Shown here: positions 44,937-55,972 of the stretch, in pieces
Numbering within the stretch: position 1 is the stretch's first letter
How the letters are laid out: each line of letters opens with the position of its first letter
DNA from: Cantharellus purpuraceus
Taxonomy: Eukaryota; Basidiomycota; Agaricomycetes; Cantharellales; Hydnaceae
DNA: 64,000 nucleotides
Direction of reading: 5' to 3'
Assembly (NCBI GenBank): GCA_025174535.1
Contig: JALBUN010000015.1
Location: 308,501-372,500 of the forward strand
Notes under the pieces: generated by a model
Told to the model about the DNA's origin: nothing
What the model saw: the letters and a program-made list of their open reading frames with translations, nothing else
The model's database searches: none
Program-made: the position numbers and the translations under genes

Positions 44937-45706
44937 TTACACAACAATTTTCGATGCCAAAATGTCAACTTTTCGAATGCTCGGAGGCATTTCCAAAAGT
45001 TCATCCGCATTGGCCATCAAGGCGGCCGCCACTTTGCCATTCAGATGCGCATCCCTTCCACTCTCCCCAGCAGCCGTGTCAAAAATGCCAAACTCCGTCT
45101 CTGACTTCCTAAACGCAAACCATTGCAGTGTCTCCGGCTCCTCCTCAACCAGCGGCAGCGCGTTGATCAAAAAGTTCTTGACGGCCTCCGCTTTCTCGGG
45201 TTTGGCGAAAATCGGGACGTAGAGTCCTACTTTTGCTTCTGTGGACGTCAACACTGGGCGTACCATAGAGACGAGTATGTCGACATGACTAATGGCGGGG
45301 CCACTGGCGAAAAAGGTACTAGCGTTGGCCATGAGCGCCTCAGCTACCTTGCCTGAAAGGTGTGCATTGCGCCCGGACTCGGCAGCAAAGGTATCAAAAA
45401 TGGCGTATTGTGAGTTTAAACCCTTCACACCGTACCTGAAAGTAAGGTGTGAGTACAGCGTATGCGATTTTGGGCAGGGCATAAGACTAGTAGTGACCTA
45501 CCATTGGATAGTTTCTGGTTCTGCGTCAACCAGCTTTTTGCCACCAGTAAGGAACTTGATGACAGCTTCATTCATATCGGGTTTTGCCTGAAGAGGCACA
45601 ATGAGACCGAAGGTTGCTACAGGCAAGGCGCGACATGAAGGGGAACGATACGGCTAGAGCTTAGAGCAGACTATGTCTTTCATGACTGAAGCTCACCTTT
45701 GGGCAT
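44937..45706 (-). CDS. Protein with two ABM-like (dimeric alpha/beta barrel) modules
   Basis: Three exons: 45706-45697, 45616-45502 and 45435-44937 (624 nt, 207 aa). The product starts MPKATFGLIVPLQAKPDMNE. Module 1 (about 4-103) and module 2 (about 108-205) each carry the order VP(L/I)xAKPxxxEAVxxFL, then EPET(I/L)QW, then (A/G)IFDTxAxESGRxAHLxGKVA. This is the antibiotic-biosynthesis-monooxygenase (ABM) fold pattern. Single-domain members dimerise and act on small aromatic or quinone-like substrates, or have unknown roles; here the two modules would give a pseudo-dimer. No signal peptide is seen, so it is probably cytosolic. The gene appears intact. Confidence 0.85.
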
Positions 45707-45719
45707 TTCGTGTTAGCAG

Positions 45720-46734
45720 AGGGTCAGGAGCTCACAGTAGCCGATCCTGGCACCGGTATTGATGCACTTTATACTGTAACGAAGCAACTGACATGGTGTG
45801 GGAAAGTTTCTGAGTGGATCACCCGGGTGACCAGGCTGACCAATGTTCTACCACACCATGGAAAATTCCCACAACATCCGGTCGATATTCCAAGAGAATT
45901 TGAACAGGTGTTGATAGGGATTTACCCAGGCATTCGTCGGATCCTGACAATTATCTGTATAATCCACAATTCGTGAAATCTTTCCTCTTGTTCTGAATGG
46001 CTTGCTATTTTATTCCCCCTATGTTTCTGACAATTGATCGCCTGTTATGTCATACACAAGATGCATTGACGTAGATCTACTTAGCTATCGTCCACTTCGA
46101 ACAGTTGTACCATTGGCTAGCACAGTACTCGAACCTCCAGCTTATCATATGTTGTATTGCACTAGGGGAAAAGATGTGAACTTGCCCAATCACATAGTTG
46201 TTGATCTTTGAAAGTCCAAATTGCTAACAGCAGGGACAAAAATCCAAGCAGTGTGCTGTGAGTGACACACAAGCCTGAGCACAATCTAAAGATTCTTTAT
46301 GAGTCATGCATATATTCATCGTGTCCCGTTGCCTAGCTATCTTAGTACACCCTCAAGGTGGCCAACAACCGACGTGGAGGCAACCGTTCTGCTCAAATCC
46401 GTCAGATTTTATGGCCAGCTGGAGAGCATGATAGATATCGTACTCCCATGTACAGATAGACTGACCATATTTATGGCAACATCCTGGCTACTAGCAGTCA
46501 GCCATGCACACCTAGGGGAAAAGACGCGAAACGTGAATTTGCTGTGTACACCGAGACCACCAATCAAATAGTTATCGATCTCTGTGCTGTGGAGTGCGTT
46601 GTCAGATGTGTCCAGCATGGTAATGAACGAGGGATTATTGATGGAGTGACAGCTCTGCACGAACAGTCTTTGTGGATCAATGACGAAGGATAAGAGCGAT
46701 CAGGTAATAGCAAATGGTGAAGATAGGTATGCTC
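45720..46734. other. Intergenic stretch, no gene recognised
   Basis: Short frames only (for example 45710-45976 + and 46409-46660 -), none with a domain I know. It contains two similar GGGGAAAAGAYGYGAA blocks near 46166 and 46514. It ends where the first tandem-duplicated unit begins. Confidence 0.35.
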
Positions 46735-46744
46735 GATGGCATGC

Positions 46745-47290
46745 CCCCGCGAAGCTGAACCAGTGAATTTTTGTAATTTACCTTGCTCCAATGCCTTTCG
46801 CCATATCTATCCTCTTCAAATGACCATATCAGCTCGGTCCAGCCCATCTATGTCTTATTCTCCCCATAGCCGCAAGGACTTCCCGCTCCAGCTGACCATC
46901 ATCAGCAACATACTTCTCAACTCCTCCAAATTCTGAATCTCTTTTTATCCTACTAAAAGCTGGAGCAGATTCCTCCGCATTAAAGTTGTCCACAAGGACC
47001 TTCAACAATCCCACCACCTCTTCACCAACTGCAGCACCCCATTTCGCCTCATGCGATATGCCTCCCAGAACCACCCTCCAGGGAGCCGACTCCTACGTGT
47101 GCCGTGCTCGCGCTCGTCTGTAAGGTGCCGCGCGCTGGTGAGTTCCTCTTCAAGTATACTGGTTCGTTGTATGAGCTTGAAGACACGTGAATTTTGCGCG
47201 CTGATGGTGTGGGCCATGTTGCGCTTGAGGGTTGAGTGGACATCTTGGAGCTCGACGATCTCGTCCCGTAAGATGGATCGTTAGATGCAG
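46745..47290 (-). pseudogene. MAD1 internal fragment in unit 1
   Basis: On the minus strand it begins within MAD1 exon 2 (matching the LRDELADLQEAHSTLKR region), continues RTSILEEELTSARHLTDERE against AAVFEEELTTARHLSDEHER, then jumps over roughly 200 residues. It resumes in LLKVLVDNFNAEES against FLKALVESYNAEEP. It runs past the exon 2 donor into the start of MAD1 intron 2 (about 46750-46790), so genomic DNA was copied. Frames are broken. Confidence 0.8.
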
Positions 47291-47364
47291 CGGCCGCAGA
47301 TGGCCGCTGAGGTTCTCTACGTATGAGGTTCTCTACGTAGGACTGGCACTATGCTATTCCAACG

Positions 47365-47598
47365 GTGCACGGCTCGTCTTTTCCTCTTCTTGCTCTCCTC
47401 CGTACCCTCCAGGACCCTCAGTCACTCCCTAAGTTTGCCACCAGCTGCTTTCATCTGAGCGAGATTTCTTCTCTACCGCAGTGGGCGCACGGCGGTGGCG
47501 ACTCTGTTGGCTGGCGAACTCAAAGAGTCGTTTCTATCATTGAACGCTGTCATTATGTTTTTGAAAGAGCCGCTGTTCAAGAAGTACCAGATGCGTAA
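47365..47598 (+). CDS. Unrecognised 77-codon frame, duplicated in unit 2
   Basis: It reads LLALLRTLQDPQSLPKFATS, then HLSEISSLPQWAHGGG. The unit 2 counterpart (54760-54993) keeps the frame with only a few substitutions. That alone does not show selection, because the duplication is recent. It could be an exon fragment captured with the unit. No domain is recognised. Confidence 0.25.
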   Translation: MHGSSFPLLALLRTLQDPQSLPKFATSCFHLSEISSLPQWAHGGGDSVGWRTQRVVSIIERCHYVFERAAVQEVPDA

Positions 47599-47639
47599 GT
47601 TGTAGCTTATACTGGAGACATGTACATGTGAATATTAGT

Positions 47640-47862
47640 ATGGCCGCCAACTACATTTCCATAGCTGCCCTGGGTGAGTCTGACCTGTGTTCACAACCGA
47701 GATAATAGACAAGAGCAGCGTTTCTCTCAAATGATACAGTCCCTCAGGAAGCCAAATATATTTGGCTTAAAGAATTTGAATTGCGAACGGCCCTATATAG
47801 ATGGACTCGATACCCTGCGATGCTTGTTCAATCGGTACAGGCAGTTATAATACTTTTAAACA
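47640..47862 (+). pseudogene. DUF6533-type fragment in unit 1
   Basis: A short exon MAANYISIAAL (47640-47673) is followed by a 66-bp intron-like stretch (GTGAGT...ATACAG). The next exon reads VPQEAKYIWLKEFELRTALY, then RWTRYPAMLVQ. This matches the layout of the first DUF6533 exons (helix, then YIW, then a basic helix with RYP), but the middle of the first helix is missing and the frame stops soon after. It differs clearly from the copies at 924 and 8062, so it is a separate capture. Confidence 0.5.
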
Positions 47863-48579
47863 AATCAGTTCAAGTATGTTTCATTCAACGTCTTTTATTG
47901 CAGCCCACATGGTTTGGTTCCCTTTACAAGGATTTCTTGCAAGCTAGGACATGCAATGTGCTCATTCGCTGTACGCGCTGATACATGCAAAGCAAAGATG
48001 CAACAGGTCACCAACTATATCTGTAGTACGCAATCGATGTACATCCGTTCCTTCCCGCGCCTGAGCTGCGAATCGGATCAGTGCGAACATGCTTGGCTAT
48101 CACATGACTGGAGAGATGCTTCCTCTTTCCATCGATGCTGGTCAACGTTCTATTTCGCCCAGTCTGACCCAGTGGATATGCATGTTGTAATGTTTTAAAC
48201 AGGTGTTTATTTATGCGTATTCGACCATCACGCCACAAGGGCTTAAAATGATTACGTGCGTCCCGCTCTGCTGTTGTTTCATGCACGCTGTGCACGCTTG
48301 TGTTGAGATGCACCACTAATGCATTCCATTTTGCAGGATGAACACCAACTTTTGGTACCACAACAAGTGAGCATGTTGTATTTTCTTTTATTGGAAGGGA
48401 CAAGCTCATGCGGCATGCATTGCAGCTGGTCCAAGTACGTCGTTCTGCCCTTGTCATTATCATTCTTCGCATGCTACTATTATATGAAACTACACATTCT
48501 AGAATCTATATCGGCGATGAGGAGCGATAGTTGCGTCCCAGTGGGGGAGGATGCGATTAACTCATCGCAATCCATCTGA

Positions 48580-50228
48580 TCAGCTGTAAATCGCCCAGCG
48601 ATATTCCCAAGTGGATTCATGTTCCACTTCAGCATCAAGGATATCCTGGACAATATACATGGTGCTGTTGGTTGACTCCCCCCCACATCTGAAGGCACGT
48701 ACGGGATCATGAGGATGCTTGTTCTTTGAGTGCCTGCGCACAGTGTCATGCCGCATTCGGACGAAGCATCCTGCCTCTGGGCACCGCCAGGCATATTCCT
48801 CCGCGCGCTGGACTCTTGCATTTGTGAACAGCAATTGTGCGTCTGTTCTCCTCAGCTCCCCATGTCCAATCAATCTACGTTCCATTCCGATGTGTTGGTC
48901 CAGAATGTGCATAGCAAATGCAGCATGGTTTCTGCTTGGGCCCCTGTACCTGCAATGTCTACCATCCCTTTTGCGCAGCACACAGTATCTCTCATACCCT
49001 ATGACAGTAGAGAGACTGAGCACATCACAACCGGGGCCATAGGGACGGTATGCAGTGTTGTTTTCCCCTGGTTGCATGACTGGCTCTGGAAGGACGCTTG
49101 TTGTCGCTTCACCCAGCATCTGGGCAACTGTCAGGGTGGGCTGCACCGCTGTGGCATTCCACGCGGCGTGCCCATATTGATATATGTTGTTGTCTTGGTT
49201 GGGTTGTGACCCAACCGAACTGTTCAGTTGCCATTAGAGGTTATCATGATGATCAGGATGCCAATCACCTATTGTTTGGGTTGATACCCAGCCAATCTGT
49301 AGCTGGATTGTAGTCCAGCCTTTGCAGATCCCAGGGATACACCGGAGGTTGGGGTGCACCTGGCACCTGCTCTTGGGACATGGAGGGACCCATCCCTTCA
49401 GCCGAAGCTGACCCATCCTCTGCTTGAGATGTAGTCCCAAGCAATGCATCGATGAGCTCAGACCCTACCCAGGCTTCAAAGAGCCCCCTCAGCATCTCAC
49501 TGAAAGTCATCTGGTCAGTCCCGCCGTATCATGTAGCAGCGAAGATAGGCTTACTCATCTACATGCGATGGGCCCGTCACCGGAACGTCGTCGATTGACG
49601 CCTCTCCGAATGCCATGTAGTCCGGGTCGTCCAATAACGGAGTGCTGAAGATGATAACAACGTGAGTAGTGTTCTCTAAACATTGCAATGACTGTCAACA
49701 TACGATGGACGAGTCATTGGGACCCCATTGAGTGCAACCTCGAAGGAAGCACTGTTATGCCCAGTTGAGGGCTCTCCGAAGGCCCCGCTGTCGTAGCCGC
49801 CTGGGAATGCAACCCTGAAGATGAGAATGATGTAAGTTGCATGTCCTAGACATTGCAGTGACTCGTTGACATACGAAGGACCGGTTGCAGTGAAATCCTC
49901 ACGTGCTTCCTCAAAGGCTGCACTACTGTATCCGCCTGAGGACTCTCCAAAGGCTACATTGTCATAGCCATTCGAAAATGGGTCCCTAAATTTGAGACCA
50001 ATGTAAGTGGCGTGCTTTGGACATGACAGTGAGTTGTTGACATACAAAGGATTGGTTGTGGTGAGTGGTTCAAATGCATCCTCTAAGGGTGCGTTGTTGT
50101 AACCGCTCTCGAAGTTGACGCTGAAGGTGAAAACCATGTAAGTCGTATGGGGAAGACTTGATGAAGCGAGCCGAGGAAAGATGTGAATGTGCTGGCGATG
50201 AGACTCACTTGGAGGAAAAGCGGTTCAT
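48580..50228 (-). CDS. Unnamed C2H2-like zinc-finger family protein, copy 3 (reference model)
   Basis: Seven exons: 50228-50209, 50120-50046, 49985-49875, 49814-49704, 49644-49555, 49499-49269 and 49219-48580 (1278 nt, 425 aa). All six introns are phase 2. Exons 3 and 4 are both 111 bp and encode related repeats (DPFSNGYDNVAFGESSGGYS and VAFPGGYDSGAFGEPSTGHN); exons 2 and 5 encode shorter versions. Exon 6 is Pro/Gly/Ser-rich. The last exon has two finger-like motifs: C292, C302, H317, H322, and C359, C364 (CPEAGC), H376, H381. The spacing CX4CX11HX4H is close to C2H2. Acidic/aromatic repeats followed by fingers suggest a transcriptional or nucleic-acid-binding regulator; this is inference. 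Copies at 55973 and 61011 share the model. Confidence 0.7.
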
Positions 50229-52005
50229 GTCGGATGAGAAATAGAGATCTGATCAGTTGTAAGAGTAGGTTGGTGTGGGGCGGGAAGTGTTAAAGTGAGA
50301 CAAGGAAATGCCTGATCCTTTATGTGTTTTACCGACTGCTTAGACCACAGGCTCATATAAGCGTGCCAATGTGCGTCTAATGGAGGGTGGGGACCTCGAG
50401 GAAGCCATGAGGTTCCGGTTTGGTCAGGACGGGAGAGATTAGTCTTGTATTATGAACTGGTGACCTGATCCTCTCCTTTGTCTGAACGGTGCTTCTTGGT
50501 CTGATATGGCTCAAACACGATTAGGGTCCTTCTGCTTTGTGAATTTGCCAAATTAGGTATATCGGGACTGGATCACATGCTGTTGAAGCGCACATATCAG
50601 AGGCTTTCCGGACAACACAGGTATCATTTCAAGTGGGTCACATTCGTCGAGTGAATTGTATCATTATCTAAGACTTGGTTCAGTCCCCTGGTTTCACAGC
50701 AGACCGTTTCCTCGCCATAATGGCGTGGTCTTTCCGTCAAAAGAAGGTTATACTCGTGCTTGGCACGGTGTGAATTCCCTGCCTCTGGAAATCTGGCACG
50801 ACTGGAAAGTGTAGTAGGCCGTCCTGATCGGCACTAGCGTTCCACGGGATGCTGAGCTGAATTGGCTGAGGATTGATAGGGGAATTAAAGTTGGATAAAT
50901 ATAGTACACTCAATTCAACTGCCCTACGGGTTTTTCCATTGTTGAGGAGGGCTCCGAGCTGTTCATCCACACGTTCAAAATGTGGAAGGCGCGCCTTTTT
51001 CTATACATAAAATCAAGTTTTATGGTAGATAATCCAATGGGATTTTTGTCGAAATTGTGCATGGATTTCCTGACATGCAAAGTACACATCGCTGAGCAGC
51101 AACGATTGATGATCGATTGGATGTTAGCTCTTTATGTGCCCCAGTTTGATAATGTTCAGATCTAGAGATCCACGCAACAAGCGTATTGATCCCTGATTAT
51201 GTAAGGGACTTTAGCGAGACAATCTTGATTCGCTGCCCGCTGGTTCTGACAACACGTGCGGGAGTGACTTTTGAATTCCGTTTGTAGGGGTCAAGGCCGA
51301 CAAAGTTTCACGACATGCTGCGCTCTTATGTGAGCAGTCAACTATCCTTTCGCTGTCCACTCTCCAGTACTCACCATACCGTCAAAAGCCTGGTTGACAT
51401 CCCCTTTCCCCTAGGTTAACGCACGTTAGACTTTCTTCCATTGTTCCTCGGAGTTGTAGCTGGCCTTGAGAAGATAGCTTCACCAGTTCCACGTTTCATG
51501 TTGATTGCAAACTATTCATCCTAAGAGTCCTGTACTAGTGCATTGTGTTGCCTGAGCCTCTATGAATTCGGGAGGCACATCACATACGTCCGGTAATGTA
51601 TTCCTACCTCATCTCTTTAAGCTGCCATACACCCTAGAGTGCCGGTGCAGTGGTCCTATATCCAAGAAATGGTCCGGTGTACCACACCTTGCAATGACGA
51701 GCACAGTAGATCTGACAATAATGACGATGACACAATGAATTGAGAACTATCTGATGTGAGCCACTGGATTTGTCCCGTTCAGCACCCCTGAATTACTCCC
51801 GCCTGATAAGGTGAGCTTCATTAAAAATCCGGACAGCTGGCGGTAGTACTAAGTACGCGACGATAGTCTTCTCCATGTGGTGTGTAGATCGACTCCTTCG
51901 CATGCCTTCAATCTCACGTCGAAGTCGAACCACGACGTCGCCAAGACTACCTACCCACAATGTTTTGATACTGACCCTTATTTTTCTTTTTCAAAGATAA
52001 CCGAC
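50229..52005. other. Upstream region of copy 3 and unit remainder, no gene recognised
   Basis: About 1 kb upstream of copy 3 is conserved almost base for base at 57624-58680 and to a lesser degree at 62625-63330, so it travels with the gene and probably includes its promoter. A 61-codon frame (50980-51165, +) is kept in unit 2 but has no known similarity. Positions 51290-52005 are diverged between units. Confidence 0.4.
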
Positions 52006-52039
52006 TTACAAGTGCCCCTGCCGGCCCGACTGAAGATTT

Positions 52040-52800
52040 TGTTCCAGCTCTCGGTACAAGGTAGTGAACCAAAATTGAATACTCTGACGTGGCCTTATTT
52101 TGACAGCCTATTGGAGTGGTTTCCATTGCTTTCCTTTTTCTTTTAATTTACTTATTTTCTGGAGACCAAGTCATATGGGTGGACTCAATGGTATTCAACT
52201 CTGAGGTGCTCCGCGACAGTAGATTAGCAGAAGGTCAACAAGCCATTTGTACCTCGGATGCAAAACCGACACACCTGCGTAATTATCGCCAATCACAACA
52301 CGCATGACAGCGCCGAATTCCACCAGTAAATCAATAGCAATGTTTATATTTCCCCAGCTTGCGTCTACACTGTTTCCTGCTGCGCATCACCCTCCTGCTC
52401 TGCACATACCTGGTCTGTGAAAGGTCACGGTGGAGATGGTGGACGCTGATACGATAGGCCACTCATTCAAGCGTGATAGTGTGGTTTCACGGTGATCCAG
52501 AATGGACTTATAGTGTTCACAAGCAGCAGATTCTGCATCGTGGGAGCTTTATGGTGATGGAGATGACCATCCCTGATACCATTATGCAGTCAAGGGGAAG
52601 ACCCAGTGGACTGCTACAAAGCAAAGGTACTGCGCAATCGATGTACCCCCGTTCCTGATCTGCAAATCGGATCAGTGCGGAATGCGGCCATCACGTGACT
52701 GGAGAAGATGCTTCCACACTTCCCATCGATGCTGGTCAACGCTCTATTTCGCCGACTCTGACCCAGTGGATATGCATGTTGAATGTGGTTTAAAGGACAG
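52040..52800. repeat. Dispersed 3'-flank block of the zinc-finger family (copy 4)
   Basis: Similar to 40250-40990 and 60190-60900, with GCGCCGAATTCCACCAG near 52310 and GCCATCACGTGACTGGAGAA near 52688. It lies on the stop-codon side of the broken gene at 52919. Confidence 0.65.
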
Positions 52801-52918
52801 GTGTTTCTTTCTTCTTTATCCACATTCTGGAATCCATATCGGCGATGAGGAGCGATAGTTGCATCCCAGTGGGAGAGGTGCGATTAACTCATCGCAATCC
52901 ATCTGATCAGCTGTAAAT

Positions 52919-54117
52919 CGCCCAGCGATATTCCCAAGTGGATTCATGTTCCACTTCAGCATCAAGGATATCCTGGACAATATACATGGTACTGTTGGTC
53001 GACTCCCCCCCACATCTGAAGGCACGTACGGGATCATGAGGATGCTTGTTCTTTGAGTGCCTGCGCACAGTATCATGCCGCATTCGGACGAAGCATCCTG
53101 CCTCTGGGCACCGCCAGGCATATTCCTCTGCGCGCTGGACTCTTGCATTTGTGAACAGCAATTGTGCGTCTGTTCTGCTCAGCTCCCCATACTCGATTAG
53201 TCTACGCTCCATTCCGATGTGTTTTTCCATATCCACATTCTGGACAAACACATCGGAATGGAGTGTAGATTGATTGGATATGGGGAGCTGAGCAGAACAG
53301 ACGCACAATGGCAGCATGGTTGCCGCTTGAGCCCCTGTGCCTGCATGGTTTGCCATCCCCTTTGCGCAGTACGCAGTATCTCTCATACCCTATGACAGTA
53401 GAGAGACTGAGCACATCACAACCAGGGCCATAGGGACGATGTACAGTGTTGTTTTCCCCTGTTTGCATGACTGGCTCTGGAAGGACGCTTGTTGTCGCTT
53501 CACCCAGCATCTGGGCAACTGCCAGGGTGGACTTCACCGCTGTGGCATTCCACGCGGCGTGCCCATATTGATAAAGGTTGTTCTCATGGTTGGGTTGTGA
53601 CCCAACCAAACTGTTCAGCTGCCATTAGGAAATTATCATGACGATCAGGATGCCAGTCACCTATTGTTTGGATTAATACACAACCAACCTGTAGCTGGAT
53701 TGTAGTCCAGCCTTTGCAGATCCCAGGGATACACCGGAGGTTGGGGTGCACCTGGCACCTGCTCTTGGGACATGGAGGGACCCATCCCTTCAGCAGAAAC
53801 CGACCCATCCTGTGCTTGAGATGTAGTCCCAAGCAATGCATTGATGAGCTCAGACCCCACCCAGACTTCAAAGAGCCCCCTCAGCATCTCACTGAAAGTC
53901 ATCTGGTCAGTCCCGCCGTATCATGTAGCAGCGAAGATAGGCTTACTCATCAACATGCGATGGGCCCGTCACCGGAACGTCATCGATCGACGCCTCTCCG
54001 AACCCAATGTTGTCCGGGTCGTCCAATAACGGAGTCCTGAAGATGATAACAACGTGAGTGGTGTTCTCTAAACATTGCAATGACTTGTCAACATACGATG
54101 GACGAGTTATTGGGGTA
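52919..54117 (-). pseudogene. Zinc-finger family, broken copy 4
   Basis: The last exon is intact from the stop (about 52919) back to the second finger (CPEAGCFVRM) but is interrupted by a 149-bp hairpin-forming inverted duplication at 53161-53309. The first-finger region is also damaged (YCVLRKGDGKPCRHRGSS survives, the His pair is lost). Exon 6 (53673-53896) and the 90-bp exon 5 are present. Exons 1-4 are missing because the sequence switches to the MAD1 fragment at about 54118. The gene cannot make a full protein. Confidence 0.75.
53161..53309. repeat. 64-bp inverted duplication with 21-bp spacer
   Basis: The left arm 53161-53224 (from ATTGTGCGTCTGTTCTGCTC) and right arm 53246-53309 are reverse complements with about five mismatches. 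The spacer reads TTCCATATCCACATTCTGGA. The spacer and right arm together look like the normal sequence of the gene turned around, as expected from a template-switch event. Confidence 0.9.
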
Positions 54118-54130
54118 TGTGGGCACTCGA

Positions 54131-54690
54131 TGGCATGCCCCCGCGAAGCTGAACCAGTGTATTTTTGTAATTTACCTTGCTCCAATGCCTTTCGCCATAT
54201 CTATCCTCTTCAAATGACCATATCAACTCGGTCCAGCCCAATCTATGTCTTATTCTCCCCATAGCCGCAAGGACTTCCCGCTCCAGCTGACCATCATCAG
54301 CAACATACTTCTCAACTCCTCCAAATTCTGAATCTCTTTTTATCCTACTAAAAGCTAGAGCAGATTCCTCCGCATTAAAGTTGTCCACAAGGGTCTTCAA
54401 CACCCCCACCACCTCTTCACCAACTGCAGCACCCCATTTCGCCTCATGCGATATGCCTCCCAGAATCACCCTCCAGGGAGCCGACTCCTACGTGTGTCGT
54501 GCTCGCGCTCGTCTGTAAGGTGCCGCGCGCTGGTGAGTTCCTCTTCAAGTATGCTGGTTCGTTGTATGAGCTTGAAGACACGTGAATTTTGTGCGCTGAT
54601 GGTGTGGGCCATGTTGCGCTTGAGGGTTGAGTGGACATCTTGGAGCTCGACGATCTCGTCCCGTAAGATGGATAGTTGTATGCAGCGGCC
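54131..54690 (-). pseudogene. MAD1 internal fragment in unit 2
   Basis: The same structure as 46745-47290, including the internal deletion and the retained start of MAD1 intron 2. It keeps the reading frame slightly longer (LGWTELIWSFEED against SSWTELMQSFEEE). Small differences from unit 1 show that the two fragments have diverged little. Confidence 0.8.
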
Positions 54691-54759
54691 GCAGATGGCC
54701 GCTGAGGTTCTCTACGTATGAGGTTCTCTACGTAGGACTAGCACTATGCTATTCCAACG

Positions 54760-54993
54760 GTGCACGGCTCGTCTTTTCCTCTTCTTGCTCTCCTCCGTAT
54801 CCTCCAGGACCCTCAGTCACTCTCCAAGTTTGCCACCAGCTGCTTTCATCTGAGCGAGCTTTCTTCTCTACCGCAGTGGGCGCACGGCGGTGGCGACTCT
54901 GTTGGCTGGCGAACTCAAAGAGTCATTTCTATCATTGAACGTTGTCATTATGTTTTTGAAAGAGCCGCTGTTCAAGAAGTACCAGATGCGTAA
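54760..54993 (+). CDS. Unrecognised 77-codon frame, unit 2 copy
   Basis: Counterpart of 47365-47598 with a few amino-acid changes (LLALLRILQDPQSLSKFATS). No domain recognised. Confidence 0.25.
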   Translation: MHGSSFPLLALLRILQDPQSLSKFATSCFHLSELSSLPQWAHGGGDSVGWRTQRVISIIERCHYVFERAAVQEVPDA

Positions 54994-55028
54994 GTTGTAG
55001 CTGGAGACATGTACATGTGAATATTAGT

Positions 55029-55251
55029 ATGGCCGCCAACTACATTTCCATAGCTGCCCTAGGTGAGTCTGACTTGTGTTCACAACCGAGATAATAGACA
55101 AGAGCAGCGTTTCTCTCAAACGATACAGTCCCTCAGGAAGCCAAATATATTTGGCTTAAAGAATTTGAATTGCGAACGGCTTTATATAGATGGACTCGAT
55201 ACCCTGCGATGCTTGTTCAATCGGTACAGGCAGTTATAATACTTTTAAACA
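55029..55251 (+). pseudogene. DUF6533-type fragment in unit 2
   Basis: Counterpart of 47640-47862, with the same truncated first helix exon (MAANYISIAAL), the same intron-like gap and VPQEAKYIWLKEFELRTALY. Broken in the same way, so the damage predates the duplication. Confidence 0.5.
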
Positions 55252-55972
55252 AATCAGTTCAAGTATGTTTCATTCAACGTCTTTTATTGCAGCCCACATG
55301 GTTTGGTTCCCTTTACAAGGATTTCTTGCAAGCTAGGACATGCAATGTGCTCATTCGCTGTACGCGCTGATACGTGCACTATTGCAAAGTAAAGATGCAA
55401 CAGGTCACCAACTATATCTGTAGTACGCAATCGATGTACATCCGTTCCTTCCCGCGCCTGAGCTGCGAATCGGATCAGCGTACATGCTTGGCTATCACAT
55501 GACTGGAGAGATGCTTCCTCTTTCCATCGATGCTGGTCAACGTTCTATTTCGCCCAGTCTGACCCAGTGGATATGCATGTTGTAATGTTTCAAACGGGTG
55601 TTTATTTATGCGTATTCGACCATCACGCCACAAGGGCTTAAAATCATTACGTGCGTCCCGCTCTGCTGTTGTTTCATGCACGCTGTGCACGCTTGTGTTG
55701 AGATGCACCACTAATGCATTCCATTTTGCAGGATGGATACCAACTTTTGGTACCACAACAAGTGAGCATGTTGTATTTTTTTTATTGGAAGGGACAAGCT
55801 CATGCGGCATGCATTGCAGCTGGTCCAAGTACGTCGTTCTGCCCTTGTCATTATCATTCTTCGCATGCTACTATTATATGACACTACACATTCTAGAATC
55901 TATATCGGCGATGAGGAGCGATAGTTGCGTCCCAGTGGGAGAGGTGCGATTAACTCATCGCAATCCATCTGA

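Larger units (their letters stand above)
46735..54117. repeat. Tandem segmental duplication, unit 1
   Basis: Unit 1 is repeated by unit 2 from about 54127 with a period near 7.39 kb. Both units begin at CTCGATGGCATGCCCCCGCG (46734 and 54127). Identity is very high over the first 4.5 kb; for instance the MWKARLF frame is identical at 50980 and 58376. Divergence and indels increase after about 51290/58680. Unit 1 carries a MAD1 fragment, a DUF6533 fragment, an open zinc-finger gene and a broken one. Confidence 0.85.

Noticed and set aside
48730..49209. 159-codon plus-strand frame opposite the zinc-finger gene, repeated at 56123
   Set aside because: It is antisense to the last exon and has no domain; its persistence follows from near identity of the copies.
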